Positions 1 to 9,908 of a DNA stretch of 64,000 nt are shown piece after piece. Source of the stretch: an uncultured Oscillospiraceae bacterium (GTDB lineage Bacteria > Bacillota > Clostridia > Oscillospirales > Oscillospiraceae). Numbering within the stretch: the stretch's first letter is position 1; each line of letters starts with the position of its first letter. The position numbers were made by a program, and so were the translations under genes. Where the stretch lies: NCBI GenBank assembly GCA_934654755.1, contig CAKUGQ010000003.1, forward strand, positions 59,791 through 123,790, read 5' to 3'. The notes beneath the pieces were generated by a model that saw nothing but the letters and a program-made list of their open reading frames with translations, was not told the DNA's origin and did not search any database.

Positions 1-3000
1 TGGATGGGCACGCTGAACGACTGGTTTGTCAATTCCGGTTTTGCTGCGTTTGGCTATGACGACGGCAAGATCGTCGACGGCGATGTGATCCGCGTCATGT
101 ATACCTGCGACGGCGGCGAGGATCTCGGCGGCTTCTGGAACAACAGTGACAAGACCGTCAAAGCCCTGACCGCAAGCGTCGGTTCGATTGCGCCTGCCTT
201 CGACAAGGACACGCACAGCTATACGCTGACCGTCCCGCAGGGCACGACGAGCCTGACCGTCTGTCCGACGGCAAGCAACAAGAACTTTATGGTGAAGACC
301 TCCGTCGGCGGGACGACGTATCGCGCACAGGATGCCATTCCCGTTTCCGAGGGAACGGTCATCACCGTTAAGTGCGGTGATCCGAGCTGGCCGACCATGA
401 ATACTGAAGCGGCGGACGTTCCGGCGGAAACCTATACGCTGACCGTCCGCATTGACAAGGGCAATACCGCGCCGAAGCGCGCCGAGGGCGTTGCCGCGAC
501 TGCACCCGCCGAGACTGCGCTGAGTGTGGCATATACGCTTGACCTCGGCACGATCTTCGCCGACGAGGACGGCGATACGCTGAGCTACCTTGTCAGTGTC
601 AACAACGGCGAATTCGTTGCCGCCGCGGAAGATTACAGTTTCTCCGCTGATGCTGCCGGAACCTATACGCTGGTATTCAAAGCCAACGACGGTAAGACCG
701 ACAGCACCGAGACCTATACCGTCACACTGAGAGTGACCGATCCTGCCGGTCCCGGTGCACCGTGCGAGCTGGAGCTGAGCGGCATTCATGACGCGCAGGT
801 CAAGTACCTCAAGCTCTATTCCTTCAACGGCGAGGAAAAGACCGGGGAGGATCTGCTGGCTTCCGTGACGCCCGAGAACAGCAGCTATACGCTGACCGTT
901 GCGGCCGGCGACTACTGGGTCGAAGGCTACAATGCCGAGAACGAATGCAACGGCGCGGTCGTTCTGACCGTCCGCACCGATGCGGAAAACAGGTTTGAAG
1001 TCAAGCGCGTGTACGAAATCTACGCCTCCAACTCCGGTTGGGTACGGGATGTTGATTACCGCGTAGACGTTACCGTCAGCAGAGGCGGCGTTGTGCGTAA
1101 GTCTCAGACCGGCGTGTCGACGAACTGGGGCAATGTCCGCGCCTCCTGCATTTTTATTGTCGGCGATACCGTTACGGCAACCCTTACACCGATCGGTGAA
1201 CGTGCGGAGGGCTATGTTCCCGTAACCGTCAGCAAGACGGAGACGATGAACACCTCCATCAGCACCTCCGTCCCGAAGGGACTGATGATTACCATCCACG
1301 CGCCTGCCGGTTCGACGATCGACGTCGGCACCTTCGGTACTTACTACATTTACAAGTTCGTGGAAGCCGAGAGCGTTACTTCGGACGATAACGGCGTGAC
1401 CGCAGTTTTCAGAGTTCCCGAGGCGGGCAGCGCGAATCACTTCTACCGCGTGATGAATCCCGACGGCGTGACCTACTGGCAGTTTGCCAAGTGGACGGCT
1501 GCGGCGGAGATCACCGTGACCGCCGAGGATCTTTACATCGGCAGCACGGATTTTGTAAAAAGTTCGATTCTTCGCTATGAGAAGAATACCTATGACCGCG
1601 CGGATATTTATCTGAACATCAACGGCCAGGGCTATATGAATATGGAGGTCGGCGGTACCTTCGAGCTGAACGTCTTCCGTAACTGGATGGCGATCGAGGG
1701 GTATATGAACGCCAAGGTTGCGCTGCCGGATATGCACTATCAGGTGATCAACCCCGACGGCACACCGAGCGACGTCCTGTCCATCGTTCCGAACGAGAAG
1801 AACAGCTCCGTGGCCGTCATGACCGCCAATAAGCCCGGTACGGCCATCGTGCTCGTTACCTATGACGCGATGACCCATATGCAGGCCCAAAGCTCCTCTT
1901 CGAGCAAGCAGTTCTCCGCCATCTGGCCGGAGTGCACGGGCGTGTTCATCGTTACCGTCGGAAACGACGGATCTTCCATCGAGCTGGGCATGACCCTCGA
2001 CCGCATGGATGCGACGTTTAAGGACGATACCGCCCGCGCAGAGGCCATTCGTCCGGATGCCGAGCATGACATTCTGTTCTATGTCGGCAGCGAGGGCGCG
2101 AGCTACACCTTCAAGCCCGAGGCAGGTACGAGCGTCTCCGTCGCCCGTTCGTCCGTCGGCGCTGCCATGACCTTCTCAGGCTTCACAACCGAAGGCGTTA
2201 CGACCGACGGTGAGGGAAACGTCACCGTGACGGGTCTGACCACCGGCCGCCACATCGTGAGGGTTGAAAAGGATGGCAAGGCAAATTATCAGATTATCAC
2301 CGCCCGCGGCGTGACCTATGAGATTCAGGACAAGGACGGCAATCCGCTGCCCGAGGGTACGCTGCCCAAGGCAGGTCAGACCATCCGTCTCCAATTCAAC
2401 AATCTGGTTTCTCCGAAGGAGAAGCTCTCCGGCGTTTACAACTTCAACTTCTCTCTGTACTATCAGGGTGAGGACGGAACCTACTTCCGCTCTGACCCCG
2501 GCGGCAACTTTGGCGTCTATGACTTCAGCGGCAACCCCGTCCGACAGGTCATCGAGATCACTATTCCGAAGTACTGGACGGGCAGCAGCTATGACCTGAC
2601 CGGCGCGATCAAGGTTGCCGGCTTCCCCGGCTTACCGACGCACCGCATGGTGACTTACGCCAACGGCGCGAAGATGGTCGGTACCGCACCGAACACCTCC
2701 GGTGTTCTGGCGGTTCTCCCGGAGCTCTCCATCGCACTGGGCGAGACGAAGTTCCTTACCGGCACACTGCACTTTGTTGACGAAAAAGGCAACCCGGTTG
2801 ATTGCTCCGATTTCACCTTTACGATGAAGGACGATGCAAACAATGCCGTTACCGTCAATTCTGACGGCACCTTTGGATGTGTCGCCGGCGTCTATGACTT
2901 TACGGTTCGCGCAGCGGGCTATGAGTACAAGACCGGCAGCGTTACCGTTACCGAGGACGGCGAGAACATTTTCATGGTTACGCTGCAAAGCACCTCTGCC

Positions 3001-6000
3001 TCCGCATGGGACGGCGTGAGTGTGCAGGAGCCGAAGCTGGATGGCGACGTGTATCTCATTTCCAACGGCGCGGAGCTGGCATGGTTTGTCCGGAAGGTCA
3101 ACGCCAAGACCGCAGTCAGCGGCCGCCTGACCGGGGACATCGAGCTTGCCAAGTATCCGTGGATTGCTTCCCTGACCTCCGGCGGCCCCTGTGTCAGGCT
3201 TGACGGCGCGGGCTATGCGATCCGTGACCTGAACGGCGACAAGGGTCTGTTCGGCGCACTGGGCGCAAATTCCGAGATCCGGAACCTCCGTGTCTACGGC
3301 GAACTGGCCGGCGGCGGTGCAATCGCCACGAACGTGAGTGGCACCGGCACCGTCCTGGAGAATTGTGCAAACTATGCAACGATTTCCGGCAACAGTAAGA
3401 ATGTCGGCGGTTTGCTCGGTACCGCAAGCGGCGTAACCCTGACTAACTGCGCCAACTTTGCACTCGTCGGCGGTAATGAGAATGTCGGCGGCCTGGTCGG
3501 CAACGTGTCGAGCAATGTTGTGATCCGCAACGGCAGAAACGCCGCGATGATCTCCGGCGTGAAGTTTGTCGGCGGTCTGGTCGGCGCCGTCAACGGCGGC
3601 TTTGAGATGACCGCAAGCTACAACACCGGCCTTGTGACAGGCGACCAGTTTGTCGGCGGTATCGCGGGCGACGTATGCAACTCCTGCGTGATTTCCGACT
3701 GCTATACGCTCGGCGACGTGTCCGGCACGCAGAATGTCGGCGGCGCCTTCGGCCGCTTCCAGGGACCGAGCTGGGGCTCCGGCGTGGCTTCCGTTTCGAA
3801 CTGCTATGCTGCAGGCGTCGTGACCTGTACGGGCAGTAATTCCGGCGGTTTCTTTGCCGCTTTTGCAACCGATAAGGTCAAGGCCGAAAAGGTTTTCTTC
3901 CTGAATACCGCATTCGCTTCCGATAAGATTGCCGAGGCGTTGACGCTGGCTGAGCTGCGTTCCGCCGACCTGAGCGATGCCTTTGCACCTGTCTGCGGCG
4001 GCTTCCCCGCTCTCAGGTGGCAGACGAACGTGACCTTCCATACGCCGTCCGGCGAGGGCAGAGTCACGGCGCCGACCTGCACCGAGAAGGGGTACACCGA
4101 ATACACCTGCGCGAAGTGCCGCGTGAGCTATCGCACCGACTACAAACCCGCCGACGGCCATGATTTCTGTGACCATGCCGGGATCGATGAAACCTGCCCG
4201 GACTGCACCTTTGTCCGTCCCGGCTGTACCACAGACGGCAAGATCGTCCGTACCTGCCGCGCTGACGGCTGCACGGAGACGAAGGTCGATGTACTGCCTG
4301 CGACCGGCCACACGGAGGACGAGGGCAAGACCGTTGCGCATCTGACCTACAAGAGCTGCACCTGTGCCGTTTGCGGTGAAAGCTATGTCGTTTGGAACGA
4401 TCCGCTCTTTGCCGGTATGGATCTGCCCGAGGATCTGATCGCCTCCATTACGGTCAACAACGGTACGCCGAACTGGATTTACAATGCGGAAAAGAACCGC
4501 ATCGAAAGCAACAGCGTCGGTCAGGACAGAACTACGGCTTCTCTGACGCTTACGCTGACACTTGCGAAGGACGCGCAGCTCCGTTTTGTTTACGGCGTAT
4601 CGTCCGAAAACAACTATGACAAACTCACCATTACCGCTGTTGTAGACGGCCAGACCGTCACCATTGCCAACGGTATCAGCGGTGAAAGAAATGCCGAATT
4701 CAGCCTTGCCCTGAAGGCCGGTGTGGAGTATTCCATCACCTTCGCCTACACGAAGGATTCCTCCTCCGCCTCCGGCGAGGATCTGGGCTGGTTCAAAGAA
4801 CTGGGCTTCACCAAGCTCGTTACGCACGATGAGGTCGAAACGCTGATCGATGCGATCGGTAAGGTCGGCTTTGCCTCCGGCGATGCCATCGCTGCCGCAC
4901 GTACCGCCTACGACGCTGCGAGCGAGGAGCAGCAGGCACTGGTGGAAAACTATGCGAAGTTGACCGCTGCCGAGACGCTCTATGCCACGCTGCTTGCGCT
5001 GCGTGAGGATGTGCAGAGCTACGATGCCGCGACTGTGACCTCCGACGACAAGACGGATCTGGAAGCGCTTCTCTCGCGTATTGATGCCGTGCTCACCGAC
5101 GAGCTGCTCGCCGATAGCGCCAGGCAGACATTGGAAGATTATCAGACCGGACTGAACGCCATGCTGAGCCGTCTGGCCGACATCGCCGCAGCGATTGCCG
5201 AGTTGACCGCGCGGGTCGATGAAATCGATCCCGAGACCGTTACGAGAGACGACCTCGGTACGCTGTATGCGCTCTATGAGCAGGTCAATGCGCTGCGCAG
5301 AGAGAACAACCTCTCCGGGCAGGATCAGGCGGAGCTTGCCGCACTGCTGCGTCGTATTACGGATATGATGTCGCTGCTGACCCGTGTTGCCAATACCATT
5401 GAGGAAGTGCAGAATGCGCTGGGCGATATGTCGATCGATACCGTGACCTCCGCAGACAAAGACGCGATCCTTGCTTTCGCGGCGCAGATCGCACAGTTGA
5501 CGGAAGGGGAGAACCTGACGGCTCAGCAGCGTGCGCTATGCCAGAGCATTGCCGCTTATGCCAAGCAGCTTGTCGATCGCATCGACGCGGTTGCCGCCGA
5601 GATTGCGGCAATTGCCAAGGCCTGTGACCGTACGGAGCAGAACGTTTCTACCGATGATGCGCAGAGCCTTGCGTGGGCAGTGGAGCACGTTGGTGTGCTG
5701 CTGGCCGGCAGCAACCTGACCGACGACGAGCGCGCAAGCCTCGAAGCCTACCTGGAGACGGCACAGTCCCTGGCGAAGATCGTCAACGCTCTGCTCGATG
5801 AGATCGCGCGGATTGATGCCGAGACGACGAAGCTGGAAAACAAGTCGCTGACTGCCGAAGATGCCGCGCAGATCGAAGCGCTGCTGGCGGATGCGGAAAA
5901 GCTGATCCCCTCCGTCAATCTGGGCGCTTCTGCACGGACCAAGCTGCTGCTCATTAAGAACCGTCTCAACGCGCTTGCCGAAGTGCTGGAGGCGAAGAAG

Positions 6001-6561
6001 CTGATTGGGAAGACGTATCAGGACGTGAGCGGACACTGGGCCTACGACGAGATCGTGGAAGCGATCTATCGCGGACTGTTCAACGGCGTGAGCGAAACGG
6101 AATTCGCGCCGAACGAGAAGGTGACGCGCGGAATGTTCGTGACGGTGCTCTGGAGAGCGGCAGGCTGTCCGGAGAGCACGGGCGAGCTGAAGTTCGCGGA
6201 CGTGGCCGAAGGGGCATACTACGCCGAGGCGGTTCGCTGGGCCTGCGAAAAGGGCATCACGAACGGTGTGTCCGCGACGGAGTTCATGCCGGGAATGAAG
6301 ATCACGCGAGAGCAGATGGCGACATTCCTGTACCGGTTTGTGAAGGCGTATGACCTGAATCTGCCGAAGGTGGCGGAGTATACGGGTTATGCGGACGCCG
6401 GGAAGGTGTCGTCGTATGCAGCGGAAGCGATGCAGTGGGCCGTTGAGGTCGGACTGCTCAAGGGCTACGAGGACGGAATGCTCCGTCCGGATGCTCTGGC
6501 AACCCGTGCCGAAGCTGCCGTCATTATGATCCGTTTCCTGGATAGCGCGACGGAAAATTAA
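1..6561 (+). CDS. Giant SLH-domain surface protein, 5' partial
   Basis: The frame is open from the first base, so the true start and signal peptide lie upstream. The visible part is about 2,185 residues. In order it has a cadherin-like/Ig-like beta-sandwich stretch (about residues 50-155, ending in repeated SYTLTV / ETYTLTV strands), a second cadherin-like domain (about 160-250), long beta-rich regions, five GLUG-like repeats (VGGLVG, VGGIAG, VGGAFG; about 1,100-1,290), a Cys-rich segment with CxxC pairs (about 1,355-1,460), a long Ala/Glu-rich probable coiled coil (about 1,610-1,995) and three C-terminal SLH domains (about 2,000-2,185). SLH domains hold proteins non-covalently on pyruvylated wall polymer, so this is a cell-surface protein, perhaps an adhesin. 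The ligand cannot be told. It ends just before a strong terminator. Confidence 0.9.
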   Translation, partial: WMGTLNDWFVNSGFAAFGYDDGKIVDGDVIRVMYTCDGGEDLGGFWNNSDKTVKALTASVGSIAPAFDKDTHSYTLTVPQGTTSLTVCPTASNKNFMVKTSVGGTTYRAQDAIPVSEGTVITVKCGDPSWPTMNTEAADVPAETYTLTVRIDKGNTAPKRAEGVAATAPAETALSVAYTLDLGTIFADEDGDTLSYLVSVNNGEFVAAAEDYSFSADAAGTYTLVFKANDGKTDSTETYTVTLRVTDPAGPGAPCELELSGIHDAQVKYLKLYSFNGEEKTGEDLLASVTPENSSYTLTVAAGDYWVEGYNAENECNGAVVLTVRTDAENRFEVKRVYEIYASNSGWVRDVDYRVDVTVSRGGVVRKSQTGVSTNWGNVRASCIFIVGDTVTATLTPIGERAEGYVPVTVSKTETMNTSISTSVPKGLMITIHAPAGSTIDVGTFGTYYIYKFVEAESVTSDDNGVTAVFRVPEAGSANHFYRVMNPDGVTYWQFAKWTAAAEITVTAEDLYIGSTDFVKSSILRYEKNTYDRADIYLNINGQGYMNMEVGGTFELNVFRNWMAIEGYMNAKVALPDMHYQVINPDGTPSDVLSIVPNEKNSSVAVMTANKPGTAIVLVTYDAMTHMQAQSSSSSKQFSAIWPECTGVFIVTVGNDGSSIELGMTLDRMDATFKDDTARAEAIRPDAEHDILFYVGSEGASYTFKPEAGTSVSVARSSVGAAMTFSGFTTEGVTTDGEGNVTVTGLTTGRHIVRVEKDGKANYQIITARGVTYEIQDKDGNPLPEGTLPKAGQTIRLQFNNLVSPKEKLSGVYNFNFSLYYQGEDGTYFRSDPGGNFGVYDFSGNPVRQVIEITIPKYWTGSSYDLTGAIKVAGFPGLPTHRMVTYANGAKMVGTAPNTSGVLAVLPELSIALGETKFLTGTLHFVDEKGNPVDCSDFTFTMKDDANNAVTVNSDGTFGCVAGVYDFTVRAAGYEYKTGSVTVTEDGENIFMVTLQSTSASAWDGVSVQEPKLDGDVYLISNGAELAWFVRKVNAKTAVSGRLTGDIELAKYPWIASLTSGGPCVRLDGAGYAIRDLNGDKGLFGALGANSEIRNLRVYGELAGGGAIATNVSGTGTVLENCANYATISGNSKNVGGLLGTASGVTLTNCANFALVGGNENVGGLVGNVSSNVVIRNGRNAAMISGVKFVGGLVGAVNGGFEMTASYNTGLVTGDQFVGGIAGDVCNSCVISDCYTLGDVSGTQNVGGAFGRFQGPSWGSGVASVSNCYAAGVVTCTGSNSGGFFAAFATDKVKAEKVFFLNTAFASDKIAEALTLAELRSADLSDAFAPVCGGFPALRWQTNVTFHTPSGEGRVTAPTCTEKGYTEYTCAKCRVSYRTDYKPADGHDFCDHAGIDETCPDCTFVRPGCTTDGKIVRTCRADGCTETKVDVLPATGHTEDEGKTVAHLTYKSCTCAVCGESYVVWNDPLFAGMDLPEDLIASITVNNGTPNWIYNAEKNRIESNSVGQDRTTASLTLTLTLAKDAQLRFVYGVSSENNYDKLTITAVVDGQTVTIANGISGERNAEFSLALKAGVEYSITFAYTKDSSSASGEDLGWFKELGFTKLVTHDEVETLIDAIGKVGFASGDAIAAARTAYDAASEEQQALVENYAKLTAAETLYATLLALREDVQSYDAATVTSDDKTDLEALLSRIDAVLTDELLADSARQTLEDYQTGLNAMLSRLADIAAAIAELTARVDEIDPETVTRDDLGTLYALYEQVNALRRENNLSGQDQAELAALLRRITDMMSLLTRVANTIEEVQNALGDMSIDTVTSADKDAILAFAAQIAQLTEGENLTAQQRALCQSIAAYAKQLVDRIDAVAAEIAAIAKACDRTEQNVSTDDAQSLAWAVEHVGVLLAGSNLTDDERASLEAYLETAQSLAKIVNALLDEIARIDAETTKLENKSLTAEDAAQIEALLADAEKLIPSVNLGASARTKLLLIKNRLNALAEVLEAKKLIGKTYQDVSGHWAYDEIVEAIYRGLFNGVSETEFAPNEKVTRGMFVTVLWRAAGCPESTGELKFADVAEGAYYAEAVRWACEKGITNGVSATEFMPGMKITREQMATFLYRFVKAYDLNLPKVAEYTGYADAGKVSSYAAEAMQWAVEVGLLKGYEDGMLRPDALATRAEAAVIMIRFLDSATEN

Positions 6562-6574
6562 GCAATCTACCTAC

Positions 6575-6608
6575 AAAAAGCAGCATAGCTTCGGCTATGC
6601 TGCTTTTT
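6575..6608. terminator. Intrinsic terminator after the SLH protein
   Basis: A perfect 15-bp stem (AAAAAGCAGCATAGC and its complement) encloses a TTCG tetraloop. The T-run lies within the 3' arm, and the matching A-run would make it bidirectional. Confidence 0.9.
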
Positions 6609-6674
6609 ACGTTTCCAAGGTTATATGATGCGCACAAAGTAGGCGGAGCGTTGCGCTTTTTGGGAGATTCACGC

Positions 6675-6703
6675 TTGACATTGCCTCTAAAAACGAATAC
6701 AAT
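6675..6703 (+). promoter_or_regulatory. Sigma-A promoter of the membrane acyltransferase gene
   Basis: TTGACA, a 17-bp spacer and TACAAT lie 33 bp before the ATG, directly after the preceding terminator. Confidence 0.75.
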
Positions 6704-6735
6704 TGGTTCAGAAAAAACGGAAAGGAGACGACGTA

Positions 6736-8208
6736 ATGAAATTAACACAGCCTCGTTTCTTCGTCAGCCGAAAAAATGCCTTTACATGGTTTTCGGCTCT
6801 GCTGGCACTTGCCTCGATTGTGATGAATGTTCTCGCGCTGTGCTTCGGCGAGCGACTGAGCACGGTGGACATTTGGTTCCAGAAGGTCATCCCGGTAGCG
6901 GCCGCACTGGTTTTCCTGCTTCAGATCCTGCTGATCGGCAACCGCAGCCTTTACCGCACGACGACGCCGGTGTTCTGGGTCTGCGTCTATTTCGGCCAGG
7001 CCGCGCTCAGTGCCTATTTGCACCCGGAGACGGGTTATCAGCTTTTTGCCGGCAATACACTTTTCAGCTACCTGCGCTATGTAATCGTCTGCTGGATTCT
7101 GTATTTCGTAGTCTACATGATTTACCGTCTGTTCCTGACGGGAAAGTTCCGTCACCCGATCCTGCTGGTTGCAACCTTTGCCACCCCGTTGACCGTAATG
7201 CTCGTTGACCTTGTCAATTATCTCAATTCGGAGGGTATGCAGCTCTGGTATCTGTTTGATAAGCTGGCCAATACGACGCTGGTTGCAGCGGTCTTTGTGC
7301 TGACGCTGGCCATTCGGCCCTTCAGTGACGGCAGGTATCATAAAACATGGGGTGACCGTCCCGACGGTCGCCGCTTGCGCACCGTGTCCGGCATGTCGGT
7401 CGTAGCCAATTACATTATGCCGAACCGCAACGGCGCGTCGAACTGTGTACGCGATACGGTGGAGATTACCAATATTGAACGTTATATTCATCGCAAGCGT
7501 GCCGAGGGTATGACGAATTTTGGTATCACACACGTATTCCTTGCCGCTTATGTACGCTGCATTGCCAAATATCCCGGCTGCAATCGCTTCCTTTCCGGTC
7601 AGCGTGTCTACCAGCGGGATGAAGACATTCAGTTCACCATGGCGATTAAGAAGGAAATGAGTACCGATGCCCCCGATACGATGATCAAGCTGCATCTGAC
7701 GCAGACCGATACGAGCCGCGAGGTTTATGAGAAATTTGACAAGGTCTGTGAAGAGGTTAAAAACACGCCGCTTGACAGCAGCTTTGACAATGTTGCCGGT
7801 ATGTTGGCATCCATTCCGGGTCTGCTTTTGAAGTTTGTCGTGTGGCTCCTCAAGGTGATGGACTATTTCGGGCTGCTGCCCAGGTTTTTGCTGGAGGTCA
7901 GTCCTTTTCATGCATCCGTAATCTTCACCTCTATGGGTTCGCTGGGAATTCCGCCTATTTTACACCATTTGTATGATTTTGGTAATCTGCCTGTCTTCGT
8001 GGCCTTTGGCCGTAAGTACCGCCGTATGGAGTTGAATGCCGACGGCGAGCCCGTGACCCGACGTTATGTCGACTTTGTACTGAACTGCGATGAGCGTACC
8101 GTTGACGGCTTTTACTATGCTACGGTCATGAAATACTTCCACAAGCTTCTGCGTAATCCCGAGGTGCTTGACCAGCCGCCCGAGCAGATCGTTTGGGATA
8201 TTGAATAA
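6736..8208 (+). CDS. Membrane protein with CAT/E2-like acyltransferase domain
   Basis: The protein has 490 residues. The ATG at 6736 follows a strong AAAGGAG Shine-Dalgarno sequence. The first 210 residues or so hold about six hydrophobic segments. The second half resembles the catalytic domain of 2-oxoacid dehydrogenase E2 and chloramphenicol acetyltransferase: a KRAEGMTNFGITHVFLAAYVR-like helix, a SMGSLG strand region and a terminal CDERTVDGFYYA motif aligning with the family's DHRxxDG. The catalytic His position carries Glu, so ordinary acyl-transfer chemistry may be absent or altered. No E1, E3 or lipoyl-domain partner is nearby. It is monocistronic between two terminators. Substrate unknown; a membrane-tethered acyltransferase-like sensor or enzyme is an inference. 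Confidence 0.7.
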   Translation: MKLTQPRFFVSRKNAFTWFSALLALASIVMNVLALCFGERLSTVDIWFQKVIPVAAALVFLLQILLIGNRSLYRTTTPVFWVCVYFGQAALSAYLHPETGYQLFAGNTLFSYLRYVIVCWILYFVVYMIYRLFLTGKFRHPILLVATFATPLTVMLVDLVNYLNSEGMQLWYLFDKLANTTLVAAVFVLTLAIRPFSDGRYHKTWGDRPDGRRLRTVSGMSVVANYIMPNRNGASNCVRDTVEITNIERYIHRKRAEGMTNFGITHVFLAAYVRCIAKYPGCNRFLSGQRVYQRDEDIQFTMAIKKEMSTDAPDTMIKLHLTQTDTSREVYEKFDKVCEEVKNTPLDSSFDNVAGMLASIPGLLLKFVVWLLKVMDYFGLLPRFLLEVSPFHASVIFTSMGSLGIPPILHHLYDFGNLPVFVAFGRKYRRMELNADGEPVTRRYVDFVLNCDERTVDGFYYATVMKYFHKLLRNPEVLDQPPEQIVWDIE

Positions 8209-8213
8209 GCAGT

Positions 8214-8241
8214 AAATCCTCCGGCTGATGCCGGAGGATTT
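8214..8241. terminator. Intrinsic terminator
   Basis: AAATCCTCCGGC, TGAT loop, GCCGGAGGATTT, followed by further Ts; it starts five bases after the stop codon. Confidence 0.9.
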
Positions 8242-8268
8242 TTTTCATACGGCAACCCCGGGGGGGGC

Positions 8269-8297
8269 TTGCGCACTGCGGCGGGCTTCGGTATAAT
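8269..8297 (+). promoter_or_regulatory. Promoter of the ABC importer operon
   Basis: TTGCGC, a 17-bp spacer and a perfect TATAAT, about 30 bp upstream of the first gene's ATG. A run of Gs lies just upstream. Confidence 0.7.
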
Positions 8298-8329
8298 CCT
8301 CTTGACACTTGGAAAGGAGGGAAGACCCG

Positions 8330-9238
8330 ATGGAGCAGATCCTGTCATATGACAGCGGAACGATAGCAGCGAACCTGAGCCGCTCACGCCGGATCCTTGT
8401 GCAGGGGCTTTCCTTTTCCGTTTGCGCGGGCGAAAGTCTGGCACTGATCGGGGAGACCGGTTCCGGAAAAACGATGGCCGCGCAATCAATCCTTAACACG
8501 TTGCCGCCAAACGTGTCGCGGCACGGTGGGCACATCGCATTTTGCGGACAGCCGCTGTGCAGCGGACGACAGATACGGCATCTTCTCGGTGCGCAGATTG
8601 TGTATATCCCGCAGAACGGGTCGGAGTTTCTCAACCCCTCGCGTCGTATCTGCGACCAGATGGCGGATGGTTTGAAAAAGCTCGGTGTTCCATATGGGGA
8701 GCGCCGTGCAGCGGCACTGGAAGGACTCCGACTGGTTGGCTTTGATGAGCCGGAGGCGGTTCTGCGTGCTTATCCCTTTCAGCTCTCCGGCGGCATGGCG
8801 CAGCGTGTGACCATTGCACTGGCTGCGTGTTCCGATGCAAAGCTTATCATTGCCGACGAGCCGACAAACGGACTGGATGAACGTGCATGCCGTACATTTT
8901 TCGGACTTCTGGATCGGCTGTTCCCAGAGGCGGCGCGGATCTTTATTACGCACGATGTGGACGTCGCCGCGATGTGCAGCCGCACGATCGTCCTTTGCGG
9001 CGGACGTCCGGTGGAGAGCGGCGCCTCCTCCGAGGTGCTCACTGCGCCGAAGCATCCCTATACCCGCGCGCTTTGCTGTGCGCTTGTACGTAATGGAATG
9101 CAGGAAACGCCGGTTTTACGTTCCGGCAGCAGCCCCTGTGCCTTTTACCGCCGCTGTGCCGCAGCTTGCGAGGCGTGTCTGCAGCCGCCGCGGAAACAGG
9201 AGGAGAATGGCCGGGAATGGTGGTGCAGTGCCTCGTGA
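8330..9238 (+). CDS. ABC importer ATPase, DppD/NikD type
   Basis: The 302-residue protein starts at the ATG at 8330, after GGAAAGGAGGG; a TTG seven codons earlier overlaps the ribosome site and is less likely. It has Walker A GETGSGKT (about residue 45), a signature LSGGMAQRV, Walker B LIIADEPTNGLDE and an H-loop ITHD. The C-terminus carries the Cys-rich tail typical of oligopeptide/dipeptide/nickel ATPases (four Cys in the last 40 residues). It should energise uptake with the second ATPase, two permeases and the lipoprotein encoded next. It overlaps the next gene by 22 bp, so the two are probably translationally coupled. Confidence 0.88.
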   Translation: MEQILSYDSGTIAANLSRSRRILVQGLSFSVCAGESLALIGETGSGKTMAAQSILNTLPPNVSRHGGHIAFCGQPLCSGRQIRHLLGAQIVYIPQNGSEFLNPSRRICDQMADGLKKLGVPYGERRAAALEGLRLVGFDEPEAVLRAYPFQLSGGMAQRVTIALAACSDAKLIIADEPTNGLDERACRTFFGLLDRLFPEAARIFITHDVDVAAMCSRTIVLCGGRPVESGASSEVLTAPKHPYTRALCCALVRNGMQETPVLRSGSSPCAFYRRCAAACEACLQPPRKQEENGREWWCSAS

Positions 9239-9903
9239 TTGAGATCAGAAATCTTTGCAAGAGTTTTTCCGGGCGCGAGATTCTGCGGGACTTTTCCATC
9301 CTGCTTCCGGACGGGTGTGTCACCGGGCTGTTCGGGCGCAGCGGTGTCGGAAAATCCACGCTGGCCAAGCTGCTGTGCGGTGTGCTGCGGCCGGATGCGG
9401 GCGAGATCCTGCTCGACGGCAAGGTACTGGTTTCTTCGGTGCAGCCTTATGACCGGAAGCGGGGTCTGGCGATTCAGATGGTCTACCAGCAGCCCTATGC
9501 GACGCTCGACCCTTCGCAGAGACTGGAATACGGTTTTCGTGAGTTGATCCATTACCACCGCCTTGCCGCTTCACGGGTCGAGACGGACGCGCTGATTGAC
9601 GCTACACTTGCGCAGCTCAACCTGGAGCGCAGCCTTTTACAGCATCTGCCGCGGCAGATTTCCGGCGGCGAAGCACAGCGCGTGGCCATTGCGCGATGTC
9701 TTCTGCTGCGCCCGAAACTGTTGATCCTGGATGAAGCGACATCCATGCTGGACGTTTCCACGCAGGCCAATGTGCTTGGCGCGGTGCGCCGGGCGGTGCA
9801 GGCCATCGGCGGTTCAATTCTGCTTATCAGCCATGACCGGGTGCTGACCGATTTTTTCTGCGACCGTGTAGTTATATTTGAACATCAAACGATAAAGGAG
9901 TAA
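9217..9903 (+). CDS. ABC importer ATPase, DppF/NikE type
   Basis: The 228-residue second ATPase of the importer has Walker A GRSGVGKST, signature ISGGEAQRV, Walker B LLILDEATSMLDV and H-loop ISHD. The ATG at 9217 is preferred, 13 bases after AGGAGG; a GTG at 9235 overlaps the previous stop as GTGA and is a possible alternative. It lacks the C-terminal oligopeptide extension and so is slightly short for DppF, but is complete as an ATPase. The substrate-binding lipoprotein gene follows five bases later. Confidence 0.87.
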   Translation: MVVQCLVIEIRNLCKSFSGREILRDFSILLPDGCVTGLFGRSGVGKSTLAKLLCGVLRPDAGEILLDGKVLVSSVQPYDRKRGLAIQMVYQQPYATLDPSQRLEYGFRELIHYHRLAASRVETDALIDATLAQLNLERSLLQHLPRQISGGEAQRVAIARCLLLRPKLLILDEATSMLDVSTQANVLGAVRRAVQAIGGSILLISHDRVLTDFFCDRVVIFEHQTIKE

Positions 9904-9908
9904 TTGAC

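Noticed and set aside
2632..4827. 731-codon open frame on the minus strand
   Set aside because: Lies inside the SLH protein gene, low-complexity composition with no recognisable family; a shadow of GC-rich coding.
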